Assembly (NCBI RefSeq): GCF_000058485.1
Contig: NC_008278.1
Span: 186,001-250,000 of the forward strand
DNA: 64,000 nt
Reading direction: 5' to 3'
DNA from: Frankia alni ACN14a
GTDB lineage: Bacteria; Actinomycetota; Actinomycetes; Frankiales; Frankiaceae
The notes below the pieces were generated by a model that was not told where the DNA came from, searched no databases, and saw only the letters and a list, made by a program, of their open reading frames with translations. The translations under genes and the position numbers were made by a program. This document shows, piece after piece, positions 61,501 to 64,000 of this stretch; position 1 is the first letter of the stretch; each line of letters starts with the position of its first letter.

Positions 61501-63176
61501 CTGGGCTCCTCCACTGGCCGTCTGTTCACCGGGGCGGTCGAGGGTGGGGCCGTCTGGCCGGTGTCCTGCCGGAGGTCCTCCCACAGCAGGGTTGCCACGC
61601 GACGCCTCGCCATGTCTCGGGAGTTCGCCATGTCTCGGGCGTTCGCGGTGTCCTGGGAATTCGCGGTGTCTCGGGAATTCGCGGATCCGGCGGTTTCCGG
61701 GAGCCGACGCTCCAGCCGGATGAGATTCTCCTCCCGGAACCGCCGCGGCAATGTCAGCGGAAACACGTTCGAGAGTGAATCCACGTCCGCGTGAGCGTCG
61801 ACGCCTGTGAAAGCCCCGACGCCCGAGTGAGCGTCGACGCGGGTGAGGAGGTCGAGCAGCGCAGTGTCGGTGGCCGGCCGATCCGGGTCGGCATGCTGCC
61901 ACGCGACGACTCCGATGCCCTCCCGCAGCGCGTCCGCGAGTTCCTTTCCGGCCGGCGAACCGGGTGTGGGCGGCCCACTGAGCACCACCGCGACGATCCT
62001 GTCGTTTCTGGCCAGCTCGAATTCCTTGAGGTCCGCGGCGTGCGCCGCCGCCATTGCGGGCGGGCTCGGCCGCAGGAGCTGGGCCCACCTGCGCCGCTGG
62101 CGCAGCGACGGCCCGCGCTGGCGTGTGCGCTCGAAGCTGCGCACGACGACCGTGTGGTCCTCGATCAGAAGCCGAGGGTCGCCGTCGGACTCCCGGCGCC
62201 AGCTCGTGACGGGAAGATCCATCCGGGTGAGGGGCAGGAAGACCTCGACCGCCAGACTGACGGGCTCACTCAGGGGAGTCTCCTCCTTGAGGATCTCCTC
62301 TGCCTCGTCCACGACGCCGGCGGCGATCTCCTCGAAGCCGCCCGGGCGAGCCATCCGAGGAGTGCCCAGGTGCCGCACCTCGTGGTCCGCTCCGTACAGC
62401 CGCGCGGACGCAAGGTGGTCCTCTGGTGACGGACCGACCGGTTGGAAGCTCAGTGAGACCACATAGGTGCGCTGGTGGCCCGGCCGGCCGACCGCGAGCT
62501 GAGTCTGGTTCAGCTCGTGGGTGAGGCCCGACCGGTGCGCCTCACCGCGCAGCCACGCCTCGACCCGGACGCGTGTGCCGGGCGTGAGCACGTGCGCGCA
62601 CTGCAGAAGGAACCTCGCGTGGGACGGAAGCCGGGCTGGCTCGGGCTCGCGGCTGGCCGCCCACAGGAACAGGTGCCACGCGTCGACGCAGTGGGCGGGC
62701 GGGTGCGCCGGGTGGCAGGCGTCGTGGAAGGCGCGGACGACCCGCCGCGCCGGCATGTCGGCGAGCTCTTCCCGCAGCAGATCCCACAGGCCGCCGGCCT
62801 CGTCGGCGACCTCCGCGGCCTCCCACTCGTCGCGCAGGCGCAGCAGCAGGTCGACGAGGACGGAGCCGGGGCGCAGGTCGTGGATGGCGTCCACCAGGCT
62901 CGCGAACCCGTTCGCCAGGTACTCGCGCCTTTCCTCGAACCTGTTGTCGAGGTCGTTGAGACAGGCCTCGACGAAGCGGAACCACCAGTCTCGGGTCACG
63001 TCGGAATGAGGGATGAACACCCGCTGGCCGGAGCGCTGCTCGAAGCGGCTGATCAGCAGGTTTCGCGCCGCCGGGCTGTACAGGTCGGTGCTGGCATCCA
63101 GGCAGTTGACGACGTGGACGAGGATGTCGGACCGCAGTTTGTCGCGCTGTGAAGACGACATACCGCGTTCGGTCAC
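61497..63176 (-). CDS. VMAP (vWA-MoxR-associated protein)
   Basis: 559 residues from GTG 63176 (GGGGG six bases upstream); ATG 63161 has no ribosome site. The N-terminal helical domain (VTRDWWFRFVEACLNDLDN, AIHDLRPGSVLVDLLLRLRD) and the C-terminal beta-rich half (VSLAVEVFLPLTRMDLPVTS, HTVVVRSFERT, IGVVAWQHADPD) match VMAP proteins, which link MoxR and vWA parts in ternary conflict/signalling systems. The tail carries four AN-xxD repeats. No effector domain, such as a protease or nuclease, is visible in the chain. Confidence 0.8.
   Translation of the reverse strand: MTERGMSSSQRDKLRSDILVHVVNCLDASTDLYSPAARNLLISRFEQRSGQRVFIPHSDVTRDWWFRFVEACLNDLDNRFEERREYLANGFASLVDAIHDLRPGSVLVDLLLRLRDEWEAAEVADEAGGLWDLLREELADMPARRVVRAFHDACHPAHPPAHCVDAWHLFLWAASREPEPARLPSHARFLLQCAHVLTPGTRVRVEAWLRGEAHRSGLTHELNQTQLAVGRPGHQRTYVVSLSFQPVGPSPEDHLASARLYGADHEVRHLGTPRMARPGGFEEIAAGVVDEAEEILKEETPLSEPVSLAVEVFLPLTRMDLPVTSWRRESDGDPRLLIEDHTVVVRSFERTRQRGPSLRQRRRWAQLLRPSPPAMAAAHAADLKEFELARNDRIVAVVLSGPPTPGSPAGKELADALREGIGVVAWQHADPDRPATDTALLDLLTRVDAHSGVGAFTGVDAHADVDSLSNVFPLTLPRRFREENLIRLERRLPETAGSANSRDTANSQDTANARDMANSRDMARRRVATLLWEDLRQDTGQTAPPSTAPVNRRPVEEPR
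61611..61682. repeat. 18-base tandem repeat in the VMAP gene
   Basis: Four head-to-tail units of about 18 bases (CATGTCTCGGGAGTTCGC and variants) encode ANSRDT/ANSRDM repeats in the tail of the VMAP protein. Confidence 0.85.
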
Positions 63177-63701
63177 GATGCCCCCGCATGGTCGCGACAC
63201 GTTCGGCGGCGCGTGGATTCTGCCACCCGAGCCGCCGACATTGCTTGGTACACCGAATGCCCTGCTTAGGGTAGCCCGCGCGGTGTCGGGTCGACGGCCC
63301 TTTCGCCGGTGCCGGAACGATGCCGATGGTCCGGGCAGGGCTGACGTGGCCGACGACATGAAAGGCAGCCGGTGCTCAGCGTCGGCCGGCCGCGTGGACG
63401 GCGCCGGCGGTGAACCGGAAGGCGACCTCCAGGACCTGGCGGCGGTTGTCGAGGAGCAGCATGCGGTCGAACACGTTCCCCGGTCGACCGAGAATGCGGC
63501 AGAAGCCGCCTGCCTCGCCGCACGGTTGCGTGCGCACCCAGCCCCCCTGCCAAGGGCATCCGGAAGCCCCGCCGCGAACGGCGCCGACCCGCACCAGGGC
63601 CGACGAATATCCGCCTATTCTCGCCCGGGTGAGCGCACTGATGCAATATGCGGCCGCAGGGCAAGCCGGCCGAGCGCACCGATCGGCCCTGTACCTGACG
63701 C
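63177..63701. other. Non-coding region between VMAP and the partial gene
   Basis: 525 bases without a gene I can support. On the reverse strand the stretch 63376-63495 reads protein-like (RPGNVFDRMLLLDNRRQVLE, then FRFTAGAVHA, stop), which may be the end of a lost gene. The promoter of the VMAP-MoxR operon should lie nearer 63180-63260, which is relatively AT-rich. Confidence 0.4.
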
Positions 63702-64000
63702 CTAGCGGGATTCGCCGGTCCCGAAGACCGTGTCGGTGGGGCCGTGCGGCGGGCCGACGGCCGCGGCGATGCGGGCGACCTCCAGCGCCAGCCGGGAGCC
63801 GGGCCGAAGGTCGCCCACGGCACGGGACAGCGCGCTGAGCCCGTCCGGCTCCTCGGAGAGCTGCTCCACGAGCGCGACGAACCACAGGCGCGCCACGTCG
63901 TACTCGGCCAGGTGCAGCCGACGGCCTGGCCCGAGGCGTCGGGCGATCCTGTCCTGCAGTAGCCGCCGTGCCGCCATGCCGGCGAACCCGGGCGCCGCGT
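63702..64000 (-). CDS. VMAP-like N-terminal domain protein, partial
   Basis: The frame stays open to the window end, so the N-terminus is missing unless the ATG at 63977 is the start. The visible residues RRLLQDRIARRLGPGRRLHL, VARLWFVALVEQL and VGDLRPGSRLALEVARI follow the N-terminal domain of the neighbouring VMAP protein (RNLLISRFEQ, WWFRFVEACL, IHDLRPGSVLVDLL) in the same order. The product ends after this domain, so the domain here is C-terminal. It is probably an effector or adaptor that joins the VMAP system through a shared interaction domain. Confidence 0.55.
   Translation of the reverse strand, partial: AAPGFAGMAARRLLQDRIARRLGPGRRLHLAEYDVARLWFVALVEQLSEEPDGLSALSRAVGDLRPGSRLALEVARIAAAVGPPHGPTDTVFGTGESR

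Overview
The window comes from a high-GC actinomycete. Almost every position that can be G or C is G or C, neighbouring genes often overlap through ATGA, GTGA or TGATG, GTG starts are common, and the gene families are those of filamentous soil or plant-associated actinobacteria. A Frankia-like organism is plausible from gene content, but that is inference; no rRNA or marker gene is present.

Positions 1-17915 are a catabolic region. Forward genes encode a thiolase-like protein with its DUF35 partner, two short-chain dehydrogenases, an enoyl-CoA hydratase, an Asp/Glu racemase-like protein and two isovaleryl-type acyl-CoA dehydrogenases, followed by a large LuxR ATPase regulator. Reverse genes P450 - aldehyde dehydrogenase - NDMA-type alcohol dehydrogenase form an oxidation cassette. 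Divergent from it is a sugar-type ABC importer (lipoprotein, double ATPase, permease). Together this looks like uptake, terminal oxidation and beta-oxidation-like breakdown of an unidentified substrate; no acyl-CoA ligase is in view.

Positions 18000-24750 look like a decayed mobile region: a VapBC-type pair, a 3' half of tRNA-Phe (candidate attachment site) with hairpins, a HicB gene with a frameshifted HicA, other gene fragments, a membrane-anchored isochorismatase-fold protein lacking the usual catalytic residues, a macro-domain protein, and an IS607 recombinase remnant.

Positions 24757-47426 hold a large, tightly coupled operon resembling the GTPase-centred NTP-dependent conflict/signalling systems of actinobacteria: beta-rich protein, DUF4407 membrane protein, a small radical SAM protein, two paralogous coiled-coil proteins (one with a poly-His tail), a three-module CbbX-type AAA+ protein, a zinc-ribbon/vWA-like protein, a TRAFAC-like GTPase, a GAP1-like partner, two accessory proteins, and a second GTPase/GAP1-like pair running head-on from the other side.

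Positions 47690-54070 are accessory metabolism: an ABC ATPase pseudogene, two flavin-dependent monooxygenases, a TetR regulator, an HSL-type hydrolase, a split-barrel flavin/F420 protein and a frameshifted TetR gene.

Positions 54223-64000 contain a small candidate RiPP precursor overlapping a HExxH peptide beta-hydroxylase, and, convergent to it, a VMAP - MoxR - (vWA/NB-ARC/TPR) three-gene operon, with a further VMAP-like gene cut off by the window end. The MoxR protein has lost key Walker A and Walker B residues. The RiPP candidate, the degenerate MoxR and the large GTPase operon are the most interesting content.
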